From Pareuzebyella sediminis (GTDB lineage Bacteria > Bacteroidota > Bacteroidia > Flavobacteriales > Flavobacteriaceae), in NCBI RefSeq assembly GCF_008367235.1, contig NZ_VTZS01000002.1, forward strand, positions 372,001 through 436,000: 64,000 nt of DNA. Direction: 5' to 3'. The position numbers were made by a program, and so were the translations under genes. The notes below the pieces were generated by a model. That model saw nothing but the letters and a program-made list of their open reading frames with translations, was not told the DNA's origin and did not search any database. Below, one piece after another: positions 17,250 to 25,505 of this stretch (its first letter is position 1; each line of letters starts with the position of its first letter).

Positions 17250-17288
17250 CACGTTTTCTTGGTAATTGCTTAGGTCAATAGATATTTC

Positions 17289-17326
17289 AGACCCCCTTGC
17301 CCAATGAGGCAAGGGGGTCTTTTTTT
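17289..17326 (+). terminator. Rho-independent terminator after the oxidoreductase gene
   Basis: Perfect 13-bp stem (17289-17301 with 17308-17320; arms AGACCCCCTTGCC and GGCAAGGGGGTCT), a 6-base loop, then a run of T to 17326. It is placed where the oxidoreductase transcript should end, so the TonB gene downstream has its own promoter. Confidence 0.93.
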
Positions 17327-17474
17327 GTACCCTATTTTTTCCTAAGAACCAAAACTATGGTTACTCCTTTCAATTAGGAAACATCTTTAATGGTGATTGG
17401 TGGCGCAAACCTGATAAATGTCATGATTTTTTTGATTTACTTACCTTAATTTCAGACTGTTAAACACCTGAATT

Positions 17475-18197
17475 ATGGAAATCAAGAAGAACCCTAAAGC
17501 AGATTTAAATCGAGACAGTGGCCTTTACTTTGTAATCGGCCTGACCATTGTGCTTTTTCTTACATGGAGGGCACTGGAATACAAAACGTACTATAATGAC
17601 GAGATTGCCTACGAGGTGATGAACGTATCCGACGACCTAAAAGAAGATGTGCCCATCACGGAGAACATCAAAACCCCTCCACCCCCTCCGCCCCCCTCCG
17701 CCCCTGAGATTATAGAGATTGTTGAAGATACCGAAGAGGTAGAGGAAACCATTATCGAGAGTACTGAAATGAGTCAGGAAACCGTGGTCGAAGCCCCCAT
17801 AGAAGTTGACGAAGTCAAAGTCGATGAGATTGAGGAAGAAATATCCGTGCCTTTTTCGGTTATAGAAAATGTTCCTGTTTTTCCCGGTTGTGAAGATTGG
17901 GCCTCGAACGACGAAAAGAGAGCTTGCTTTCAAAAGAAAATGCAGGAACATGTGGCCAAGGAATTCGAATATCCCGATACAGCCTTGGAATTGGGTATAC
18001 AGGGCAGGGTTTTCGTACAGTTCGTAATCGATTCCAAAGGATATATAACTAGCATACGTACCCGCGGGCCCGACCAAAGTCTTGAGCAAGAGGCATCGCG
18101 TATAATCGCCGCCCTACCGAAAATGACACCAGGCTTGCAGCGGGGACAAGCCGTGAAAGTGCCCTACAGCATACCGATAAACTTTAGATTGAATTAA
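17475..18197 (+). CDS. TonB family energy transducer
   Basis: A 240-residue inner-membrane-anchored periplasmic protein. A single helix spans about residues 18-35 (YFVIGLTIVLFLTWRALEY). A Pro-run (TPPPPPPPSAPE, about 67-77) and an acidic Glu/Val-rich linker follow. The C-terminal TonB domain runs from about 145 to 240 (AKEFEYPDTALELGIQGRVF, FVIDSKGYITSIRTRGP, KVPYSIPINFRLN). It has the Flavobacterial extra segment PVFPGCEDWASNDEKRACFQ with two Cys just before that domain. TonB couples the ExbBD proton-driven motor to SusC-like receptors. No exbB or exbD is adjacent, so it probably shares a motor encoded elsewhere. Confidence 0.93.
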   Translation: MEIKKNPKADLNRDSGLYFVIGLTIVLFLTWRALEYKTYYNDEIAYEVMNVSDDLKEDVPITENIKTPPPPPPPSAPEIIEIVEDTEEVEETIIESTEMSQETVVEAPIEVDEVKVDEIEEEISVPFSVIENVPVFPGCEDWASNDEKRACFQKKMQEHVAKEFEYPDTALELGIQGRVFVQFVIDSKGYITSIRTRGPDQSLEQEASRIIAALPKMTPGLQRGQAVKVPYSIPINFRLN

Positions 18198-18331
18198 AGT
18201 TCTGATCGCTTCTAGAAATAGCGAGGCTGACCGATAAGATAGATTTGCATTTTGCAAGTCACTGACGCATTGGGTTAGTGAACTTTTATTTCGAGGTAAA
18301 GCAAGTGACTTTTGTAGACTATTTTTACTAA

Positions 18332-19603
18332 ATGAAAAAAGTGATAATAGGTGCGTTCATACTGCTTTTAGCTTTTATCGTTCTTACATACATATCCGTT
18401 TCTTCGTCGGACAAGACTTTCGGTACCTGCGAGATTTTAAATTATGACGAAATTGGCTCTCTTGATTTCAGGGCACATGACAGCGTTCTCGTTGCAGCGA
18501 GTACACTATATCAAAGTAATGGTCTCAAAGAAATCATGCAGGGCGAGCAATATCGTAAAGTCTGGGCAACGCCTGTCAAGGTCCCTATCGTCTTTTTAGA
18601 TACGCTGATGGGAGGTATGACCGTCATCGAGAAAGGTGGTGGAAAACAGACCCATTCCTTGAAGTTAAGAGCGGCAGATGGGCGTATATACTCCCTTAGA
18701 AGCATCAACAAAGACCCCGAAGCCTTGATTCCTGAATTTGCAAAGGTTTTGGGTCTCGAAAATATTGTTGTCGACGGTATCTCGGCCCAGCACCCTTATG
18801 CTGCGGTAGTAGTAGCCAAGTTATCTGCTAAAGCTGGCATTCTGAGTACTGAGCCATCCATCGTGTTTGTTCCAAGACAGTCTATTTTGGGAGGGTTCAA
18901 TGATACTTATGGAAACAGGTTGTTTCTTTTGGAGCACGAAACCGAAGGAGGTACGAATTGGACACCTTTTACAAATGTGAGCGAAATAGTAGATACCGAT
19001 GACCTTCAGGAGTTACGAAAAAAGTATGGAAACAAAGTCACCATCGATGAGATTGCCCTCGTTAAGGCGAGGCTTTTCGATATTTTGATCGGTGATTGGG
19101 ACCGTCACGCGAAACAATGGGGTTGGGTGTTGCGCAAGGATGGAGGACATTTTAAAGCAGTGCCTTTACCAGGAGACCGTGATAATGCCTTTTTCAATAT
19201 CGACGGACTCATACCCACCTTGCTTGCCAATAAAAATGTGCTTCCAGGGCTACAATCCTTTGAAAAGGAAATAAATTATTTGCCCGGTCTCGTCATGCCG
19301 TTCGATGTCTATTTTCTAAAGAAAACACCTTCAAAAATATTTGCGGACGCCGCTAGAGACCTACAATCTGTACTCACCGATGATGCAATCGAGGAAGCTT
19401 TCTCAGTTTGGCCCGAGGAAATTTATCGATTGAACGGCGATAAGATTAAAAATACCGTCAAATATAGAAGGGACAATTTGGTCGCATATGCCAAAGAATT
19501 TTACAACGAGCTTGAAAAAAGAGACTTTCTTACCGAGCCTTTAAAGGGGTCGGAAGATAAATCTTCAGATGAGGTCACTAGAGCTTGCTTTGAATGCGAT
19601 TAG
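18332..19603 (+). CDS. Membrane-anchored protein with kinase-like signature
   Basis: 423 residues with an N-terminal hydrophobic anchor (residues 3-23). From about residue 95 it matches, segment by segment, the middle domain of the large phosphatase-barrel protein encoded at 25.5-29.2 kb. Shared pieces are GGMTVIEKGGGKQTHSLKLR, SLRSINKDPE with Lys127, LFLLEHE with Glu201, ARLFDILIGDWDRHAKQWGW with Asp257, and LPGDRDNAFF with Asp282/Asp284. This order (Lys, Glu, DRH loop, late Asp) is what HipA- and FAM20-like atypical kinases show for the ATP lysine, catalytic Asp and metal Asp. That assignment is my inference from motifs. The location would be periplasmic. It is a single gene, convergent with the AraC gene 9 bases away. 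Confidence 0.7.
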   Translation: MKKVIIGAFILLLAFIVLTYISVSSSDKTFGTCEILNYDEIGSLDFRAHDSVLVAASTLYQSNGLKEIMQGEQYRKVWATPVKVPIVFLDTLMGGMTVIEKGGGKQTHSLKLRAADGRIYSLRSINKDPEALIPEFAKVLGLENIVVDGISAQHPYAAVVVAKLSAKAGILSTEPSIVFVPRQSILGGFNDTYGNRLFLLEHETEGGTNWTPFTNVSEIVDTDDLQELRKKYGNKVTIDEIALVKARLFDILIGDWDRHAKQWGWVLRKDGGHFKAVPLPGDRDNAFFNIDGLIPTLLANKNVLPGLQSFEKEINYLPGLVMPFDVYFLKKTPSKIFADAARDLQSVLTDDAIEEAFSVWPEEIYRLNGDKIKNTVKYRRDNLVAYAKEFYNELEKRDFLTEPLKGSEDKSSDEVTRACFECD

Positions 19604-19612
19604 GCCAGTCAC

Positions 19613-20659
19613 TTATTTATCCAACTTTCTTTTTTTATTTAACGAATCGAGAAAATGTCTGCGATATTCGGAAGGGGAAGTACCATATTCTTCCCTGAAG
19701 ATTTTGGAGAGATAGCTTTTACTTGATAGGCCTACCATATGTACGATCTCAGAAATGCTGTAATCGGTATTGAGCACCATATCCTTAATCAGATTGAGGC
19801 GTACCCGTTGAATAAACTGGTTTACCGTAAGGCCGTAAAGGTTTTGAAATCCTTCCTGTAATTTATTAGCGTTAATACCAACTTTGTATGCAATTTGATC
19901 GATATTGTCCAATGATTCAATCTCTTCATTGATAAGTTGAACGGCTTTTCCGATTTGGGTAACCTCTGATCTGCGTAAAATGGTACGCTTATCTACATCG
20001 GCCAAATCATCTTCAAAAAGCAAAATTTGTTTGGTGAGCATTTGGTAGGCCTTTCCTTCAAGAAATAGTTTTCTTAAAAAGTCTTCTCCTTCGAACGATT
20101 GCATTTCCCTGAATAGATCGGCCAGTTCAAGACTGTAAAAACCGTCGTGGTAAAATGTTTTTTCCGCATGTACGTCATTGAACAAATTTTGTAGGTTGTC
20201 ATTCATGGTCACCAAATCGCATTTGATCTTTTCTTGAAATACACTACGCGTAATTTCAAGGCTATTGACCACGGTATGTTCGCTGGCACTGAAATGAAGG
20301 ATATGACCATTGAAAAAATTACTGGCGACAATGGCCTCTTGATATTGGGTTATTTTATGAATTTCGTCCTCATCTTCGAACCTATGTTCGAGCAGGCCTT
20401 CCAAACAATATAGAAACTTTAATGGGTGGACCTCGTTCACCGTAAATTGAAACTCCACATTAGTTTTGAAAAGGCAATCGTATTGTACGATGCCCATACC
20501 GCCATCGAAATCTATTCCACGTATATTTCCCTTGCCCAAATGTTTAGGAATATCAATATAGTATTCCCCGCAACTTTCTGTAAAATCCGTGCCAAACGCC
20601 TTGGATATATCACCAAAAATTTCGGCAATAGGTAGCGAATTGACTTCAATGGATAACAT
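19613..20659 (-). CDS. AraC family transcriptional regulator
   Basis: 348 residues. The C-terminal AraC/XylS DNA-binding domain covers about 235-340, with two helix-turn-helix units (IDQIAYKVGINANKLQEGFQ and ISEIVHMVGLSSKSYLSKIF) and the ending EEYGTSPSEYRRHFL. The N-terminal 220 residues look like a cupin-type sensing fold (FKTNVEFQFTVNEVHPLKFL, YQEAIVASNFFNGHILHFSA) but have no ligand signature I can name. It lies 114 bases downstream of the LpxH-like phosphoesterase gene on the same strand. Its target is unknown; the convergent kinase-like gene and its own upstream neighbour are the nearest candidates. Confidence 0.92.
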   Translation of the reverse strand: MLSIEVNSLPIAEIFGDISKAFGTDFTESCGEYYIDIPKHLGKGNIRGIDFDGGMGIVQYDCLFKTNVEFQFTVNEVHPLKFLYCLEGLLEHRFEDEDEIHKITQYQEAIVASNFFNGHILHFSASEHTVVNSLEITRSVFQEKIKCDLVTMNDNLQNLFNDVHAEKTFYHDGFYSLELADLFREMQSFEGEDFLRKLFLEGKAYQMLTKQILLFEDDLADVDKRTILRRSEVTQIGKAVQLINEEIESLDNIDQIAYKVGINANKLQEGFQNLYGLTVNQFIQRVRLNLIKDMVLNTDYSISEIVHMVGLSSKSYLSKIFREEYGTSPSEYRRHFLDSLNKKRKLDK

Positions 20660-20773
20660 GGATCTTGTTTTTTATGAATATAATGTAAATGTGGCAGTAA
20701 GTACTAAGAAATTGGTGGAATTGACCCAATAGTAGCACAGAATATTCTAAATGTGTTAATGGAACGATGACAT

Positions 20774-21676
20774 CTATTTTTCCTTCATGTTATAATCAAT
20801 AAGGCGTTGAGGGCCTTCAAGAAGCACTCTAATAACCCTTAGAATACCATCTTCCGTTGTTGCGATTTCCCATTTGATCAAGGATATTTTACCGTTTTCG
20901 ATTTCAATACCCGTAATGCTCCTTGGATGCACACAGCTACCATCGTTAAAGAAAGGAATGTCGCCGGGTTCAGGAAAGCGAGGCCTATGGGTATGGCCGA
21001 CGACAGTGACCAAAAGGTGGTTTTTGAGAATCCATTTTTTTATTCTTCGCTCTACCCTCACTAATTCCTTGTAGTTTTTAGCGGGACTCGTAGGGTCGGC
21101 AATACCCCATACCTGTAAAGGTTTCCAGAGCACCCTGACCAAGAAGCGGCTCCATCGCCAAAAGGTATAGTTCCACCAGTCGGCCTGGTGCCCGTGGGTC
21201 AGGAAAACTTCTTGTTGCGTATGCTTGTGTTTTAGAATGATGGCCTCGTGATAAGCAATACCCTCGAGCAACTCTTTCGATTTTCCATCAATAGGTTCAA
21301 AATAACTGCTAAGGTGTTCTTTGACATACTCAGGGTTTTTGTAGACCATGTCGTGGTTGCCCCAAATCATATGAAGTTTACCTTCTAAGTGAAATTTCCG
21401 TAATAGGCCATATATGTTTTTATGGGCATCAAAAATAGATTTGAAGTGGATGTTCTCCCACAGTTCGTCGCCATCACCGATTTCACAATAGCTGAATCCT
21501 TCCCGATAGTAAAAATTCAGCGCATGGAAATAAATGTTTCTATTGTTGGCAAAATCATCGGCAAAACTATTGTCCCCTCTATGACAATCGCTGAATAATA
21601 TAAACTTAGAATTATCGTCGAACAATATCGTTTTGGCATTTTTATAGGCACGGGTTAACCGATGGTTGGTAGACAT
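20774..21676 (-). CDS. Calcineurin-like metallophosphoesterase (LpxH-like)
   Basis: Two-metal phosphoesterase of 300 residues with all five motifs: LFSDCHRGD, EIGDGDELWE (Asp and Gly-Asp), WGNHDMVY, LTHGHQADWW and VGHTHRPRFP. The spacing and the SDCHRGD opening resemble UDP-2,3-diacylglucosamine hydrolase (LpxH) and its relatives, but the protein is about 60 residues longer. FWRWSRFLVRVLWKPLQVWG in the middle could be an amphipathic membrane-contact helix. The substrate is uncertain: a lipid A precursor, another nucleotide-linked lipid, or a cyclic nucleotide. There is no signal peptide. It is divergent from the GAF-domain gene across 216 bases. Confidence 0.87.
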   Translation of the reverse strand: MSTNHRLTRAYKNAKTILFDDNSKFILFSDCHRGDNSFADDFANNRNIYFHALNFYYREGFSYCEIGDGDELWENIHFKSIFDAHKNIYGLLRKFHLEGKLHMIWGNHDMVYKNPEYVKEHLSSYFEPIDGKSKELLEGIAYHEAIILKHKHTQQEVFLTHGHQADWWNYTFWRWSRFLVRVLWKPLQVWGIADPTSPAKNYKELVRVERRIKKWILKNHLLVTVVGHTHRPRFPEPGDIPFFNDGSCVHPRSITGIEIENGKISLIKWEIATTEDGILRVIRVLLEGPQRLIDYNMKEK

Positions 21677-21892
21677 TTTCTTTGCTAAGGGTTAATACAC
21701 TAAGTTACTGATATTCTCCAATGCAGTTCGTGTAGTCGCTGGTTTTTGAAATAAAAAAGGGGTTAGCCCTCTATCAAACGCATGGCTTTCTACAGCCTTT
21801 TACCCTTTGGATTTTTGTGTTAGGGTGATTTAACAATATTCTGTCTTTTGTTTTGTAACTTTAAGTTGGTTTTATCGACCAAGTAAGTAGGT

Positions 21893-24268
21893 ATGGACAA
21901 AAACAAGGATATAGAGCTTCCCCTGGTACAGCTCATTAGTTTCAATAAGCTGCTCGAGCGTTACGAGGCCATGGCCCATAGTAACGATACGGGTCAGGCA
22001 GATAAGGCGAAAAGGATATTGGAGGCTCAAGCGCCTTATCCTGAATTGCGGGAAGGTTTTGCAGATACCTCACTTTTGGAGAAGCACAAAACGGTCATAC
22101 ATACCATATTGCAGGATGTATTTCCCGAGGTATTGACCAAGAATGAAATAAAGACAGCTTCCTTGCCCTATAATGATGTAATTTTCAATTCGTCGGAGCG
22201 TTTTAAAAGAATACTGGAAAACGCGGGAGGGGAAGAGTTTATTCCTGAAAAGCGTGAACTTCCACCAGATGAAATGTATGTAATGGCCTCCACCGTTATA
22301 CTGAACTTTTATTATGGTTTTCATCTCGACTTTAGACGCCCATTCTTTTATGATATCCCGGATAGCAATGGGGTAATGCGGCATTACCGCATTTTGTACA
22401 ATGCCGACTTTATAGAAATTCTACCCACAGAGGCATCCAAAGAGTTGACACAAGAAGATGTAGACGAGCTTCTAGATAATTTTGATGATATCGAGCTCTG
22501 GAAAGAAAAAATACCTCCGAATAGTTTTATCTCAAAAGGCTTTGTGATTTCAAATATGTTTGACGTAACGGCAGAGCATTCGATATCAGAAATCAAATCA
22601 AGTCTGATTTCGAACGACAAACGAGGTGATGGTAGTTTTATCGATGAACTGCAGGATACTTTTAGGTCTTTTTTCAAAGTGCCTGATATTGAAGCCGGTT
22701 TTGTGGTCTACGATGCAAACCAAGACCATTTTGAACGTGTGTATGGTAAGGGTGTCAAAAGTTTTATTCTTAGTGAAAAGAATGTTGAGGATTGTAAAAG
22801 GGTTTTGTGTGAAGATTCTTATCAAAAAATATTATGTAAGAGTGAGTATTTCTCTATAGCCGATGTCGACAGAAATTATAGGCGCTCGGGAGGTATGGCA
22901 CCTTACAAAAGCCTTAGGAAGAAGGGCTTTAAGAGTGCTATTTTTGCGCCAATTGCCGATAATGGAAAGGTACTCGGGGTTTTAGAGTTGGCATCGAAAA
23001 AGGTGAATGCCCTAAACAGCGTTAATGCCATCAAATTGGTAGATGTAATGCCGTTCATAGTAAGCGCCGTACTTCGCTCAATGGCCGAAGAGGAAAACCT
23101 GATCGACGCCGTTATTCAACATGAATGCACCTCGGTTCATGAATCGGTCTACTGGCGTTTTCAGGAAGAGGCAAAGCGATTTATCAAGGAAAGTGTGGAC
23201 GGACAACAGCCTACCTTTAAAGAAATTATTTTTAAAGATGTACATCCGCTGTATGGTCAGGTCGATATTAAAGACTCTTCTTCTGCCCGGAACTTGGCTA
23301 TTCAACGTGATTTGATGATAGAACTCTCAACCATCAAGGAAGTGTTGCAAGTAGCGTTCAAACAAAACGGATTGCCCATCTATGAAGAGTTGATTTTTAG
23401 GGTCGATAACCATACCGACAGTATAAAAGAAAATCTGCATACGAACAGTGAACAGGCAATTTTTACTTTTGTAAGGGACGAAGTGAACCCCGTTTTTGGT
23501 CATTTGAAAAAAACGGATCCTGAATTGGCACAAATGATTTCGGCCTATGAGGCATCTATAGATATGGGTACCGATTCCTATTATGACCATAGAAGAAACT
23601 ATGATGAAAGTGTACTGCGTATCAATCAAGAATTGGCGGTGTTGATCGATAAGAAGCAGGAAGAGGCCCAAGATATGTTTCCCCATTATTTTGAGCGATA
23701 TAAAACGGACGGTGTCGAACATAACATCTATGTAGGTGATTCGATTGTCGATAAGCTCGAATTTAACCCCATATACCTCAGCAATCTGCGATTATGGCAG
23801 TTACAGGTAATGTGCGAAATGGAGAATGCCCATTACAAGTTAAAGCCAAAGCTGCCGGTGCCTTTAGATGTGGCTTCCCTGATTTTGGTCTACAATACGT
23901 CATTGTCCATCCGGTTTCGAATGGATGAAAAGCGCTTCGATGTCGATGGAACATACAATGCCAGATACGAGGTCATAAAAAAACGTATCGATAAATCGTA
24001 TATAAAGGGATCTGACGAACGTCTTACCCAGCCTGGTAAAATGGTCATAGTCTATTCACAAAAGAAAGATGAGTTGGAATACCTACGTTACATTAAGTTT
24101 TTACGATCGAAAGGCTATTTCACCGGAAAAATTGAAATTGTGGAGCTAGAAGGGCTTCAAGGAGTTTCTGGGCTCAAAGCGATACGGGCCGATATATTTT
24201 ATAAAACCGAGCAGTCAGCAGAACGCACATTCTCCTATGACGATCTGATGGAAGAGCTGAAAGCTTAA
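21893..24268 (+). CDS. Large GAF-domain protein of unknown role
   Basis: A 791-residue soluble protein without signal peptide. A GAF-type sensor domain is seen at about 265-410 (SFIDELQDTFRSFFKVPDIE, AGFVVYDANQDHFERVYGKG, FKSAIFAPIADNGKVLGVLELAS). The N-terminal 250 residues and the C-terminal 380 residues are helical and charged and match no domain I recognise. There is no histidine kinase, GGDEF, EAL or HTH segment. Its last two stop-codon bases overlap the stop of the convergent HD/PycTM gene, so the two ends are locked together. The pairing hints at a shared signalling role, but only by proximity. Similar large GAF proteins seem to be a Bacteroidetes speciality. Confidence 0.75.
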   Translation: MDKNKDIELPLVQLISFNKLLERYEAMAHSNDTGQADKAKRILEAQAPYPELREGFADTSLLEKHKTVIHTILQDVFPEVLTKNEIKTASLPYNDVIFNSSERFKRILENAGGEEFIPEKRELPPDEMYVMASTVILNFYYGFHLDFRRPFFYDIPDSNGVMRHYRILYNADFIEILPTEASKELTQEDVDELLDNFDDIELWKEKIPPNSFISKGFVISNMFDVTAEHSISEIKSSLISNDKRGDGSFIDELQDTFRSFFKVPDIEAGFVVYDANQDHFERVYGKGVKSFILSEKNVEDCKRVLCEDSYQKILCKSEYFSIADVDRNYRRSGGMAPYKSLRKKGFKSAIFAPIADNGKVLGVLELASKKVNALNSVNAIKLVDVMPFIVSAVLRSMAEEENLIDAVIQHECTSVHESVYWRFQEEAKRFIKESVDGQQPTFKEIIFKDVHPLYGQVDIKDSSSARNLAIQRDLMIELSTIKEVLQVAFKQNGLPIYEELIFRVDNHTDSIKENLHTNSEQAIFTFVRDEVNPVFGHLKKTDPELAQMISAYEASIDMGTDSYYDHRRNYDESVLRINQELAVLIDKKQEEAQDMFPHYFERYKTDGVEHNIYVGDSIVDKLEFNPIYLSNLRLWQLQVMCEMENAHYKLKPKLPVPLDVASLILVYNTSLSIRFRMDEKRFDVDGTYNARYEVIKKRIDKSYIKGSDERLTQPGKMVIVYSQKKDELEYLRYIKFLRSKGYFTGKIEIVELEGLQGVSGLKAIRADIFYKTEQSAERTFSYDDLMEELKA

Positions 24269-25467
24269 GTAGGTAACTCTATAATTCTTTCGGGACCGTA
24301 AAATTTTAAGGCAACGAAAAAGGCTATTGTAGATAAGATTATTCCTATCATGAAAATTGTATAGGTCCACCTTAATAATTTATATTTTTTATTTAGGACG
24401 ACGCCCAAAAAATAGAGGTCTTTAGATAAGGTATTATATACATAAGTTTGGTCTTTGATAAGCTCCTGCATCGCCCATTCGTAATCATTGAGCTTCATTT
24501 TGTGAAAATTTCCAAAAAAAAGGAGATTGACTTTTTTCTTTTCAACATCTTCCTTGCTGAATTCCCCTTCGGTAATATTCGGCCGTGTAGCTAACACCGA
24601 CATCACCATGGAGGCAATACTGAACAATACAAAGATTCCTGTAGGATAGATAAGATAGTCATTGGTAGGATTATCGAGCTTGGGTATTAGATTGGTCAAA
24701 AGAAGCGAAATGATGATGGCGTTTACCGATAATAAGATATTGGCTTTGGTGTCGGCTATATCACTAAGTTTCAGGTGGTTTCGCATAGAAACCCGGTACA
24801 TGGTTTGTATGCCCCTTTCCGGACTTTTGTCTTTTAAACGAACCTTAAGTTCTTCTTTTCTTCTGGTCTTCTTCTGCTTTTTAAGATTTTTGACCAGTTT
24901 TTTAAGGTTCTTGTCCTTGCCTTTTTGCCAATTTTGCTTGGCAAAATCTGTATAAAAACGATGTTCGGTCTGAAACATTTTGATGTTGGCCTGTCTCCAC
25001 TCTTTTTGCGAGAAATTTTTGATGCCCAGTAACGAAAGTTCTTGGCGTAGCATTTCGGAAGTGTCCGCATAACTTGTTTGGCTCAAATGTGAAGAATCTG
25101 CATCCCGAATTATTTCCTCTTTGAGGCTTTTAGGGGTATACCCACGTTGCGTGGCCAAAATAAGATTGCAGACCTTGTTTATCATCTCGGGTTTAACATT
25201 CTGTGATTCTAGAAATTCGGTTGCGATTTCACAGCTTGTCTCCTCATGATCCTCGGTTCCTCTGGTATATCCCGTGTCGTGTAACCAGGCCGCAACAGTT
25301 ATAGCATCATTTTCATTATCTTTCAAGTTATAATGGTCCAGTAATTCTTTGCTACTTTTGACGACTCTTTGAGTATGCCTAAGATTATGGTATAAATAGT
25401 CATCATCTAGTTTGTTCACGAGCAAATTAGTGGCAAAGTCTTCGGTTTTCGATACTAAATCGGACAT
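24265..25467 (-). CDS. HD phosphohydrolase fused to a PycTM-like membrane domain
   Basis: 400 residues from the ATG giving MSDLVSKTEDF. The N-terminal HD domain (about 10-140) has its metal ligands in YHNLRHTQRVV (His31), AAWLHDTGYTRG (His63-Asp64) and RDADSSHLSQ (Asp122/124). A Lys/Arg-rich linker (185-215) follows, then a three-helix membrane domain (about 242-263, 274-294, 365-388). DIADTKANILLSVNAIIIS at the first helix is the hallmark of the PycTM fold found in Pycsar anti-phage effectors. HD enzymes hydrolyse (p)ppGpp, cyclic dinucleotides or dNTPs. Whether this one signals in housekeeping or defence is unknown; no pyrimidine cyclase gene is in the window. Confidence 0.83.
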   Translation of the reverse strand: MSDLVSKTEDFATNLLVNKLDDDYLYHNLRHTQRVVKSSKELLDHYNLKDNENDAITVAAWLHDTGYTRGTEDHEETSCEIATEFLESQNVKPEMINKVCNLILATQRGYTPKSLKEEIIRDADSSHLSQTSYADTSEMLRQELSLLGIKNFSQKEWRQANIKMFQTEHRFYTDFAKQNWQKGKDKNLKKLVKNLKKQKKTRRKEELKVRLKDKSPERGIQTMYRVSMRNHLKLSDIADTKANILLSVNAIIISLLLTNLIPKLDNPTNDYLIYPTGIFVLFSIASMVMSVLATRPNITEGEFSKEDVEKKKVNLLFFGNFHKMKLNDYEWAMQELIKDQTYVYNTLSKDLYFLGVVLNKKYKLLRWTYTIFMIGIILSTIAFFVALKFYGPERIIELPT

Positions 25468-25505
25468 ACATATTGATTTTGCTTCCAAAATACAAAATAT
25501 CGAGA
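25468..25505. promoter_or_regulatory. 38-base divergent intergenic region
   Basis: Only 38 bases separate the ATG of the leftward HD/PycTM gene and the ATG of the rightward phosphatase-kinase-barrel gene. Promoters for both must overlap this segment or lie inside the neighbouring coding region, which suggests linked expression. No operator can be defined. Confidence 0.35.

Noticed and set aside
17637-18089. A 150-codon minus-strand frame with a Gly/Arg-rich stretch
   Set aside because: The Gly/Arg run is the complement of the TonB proline run; antisense shadow.
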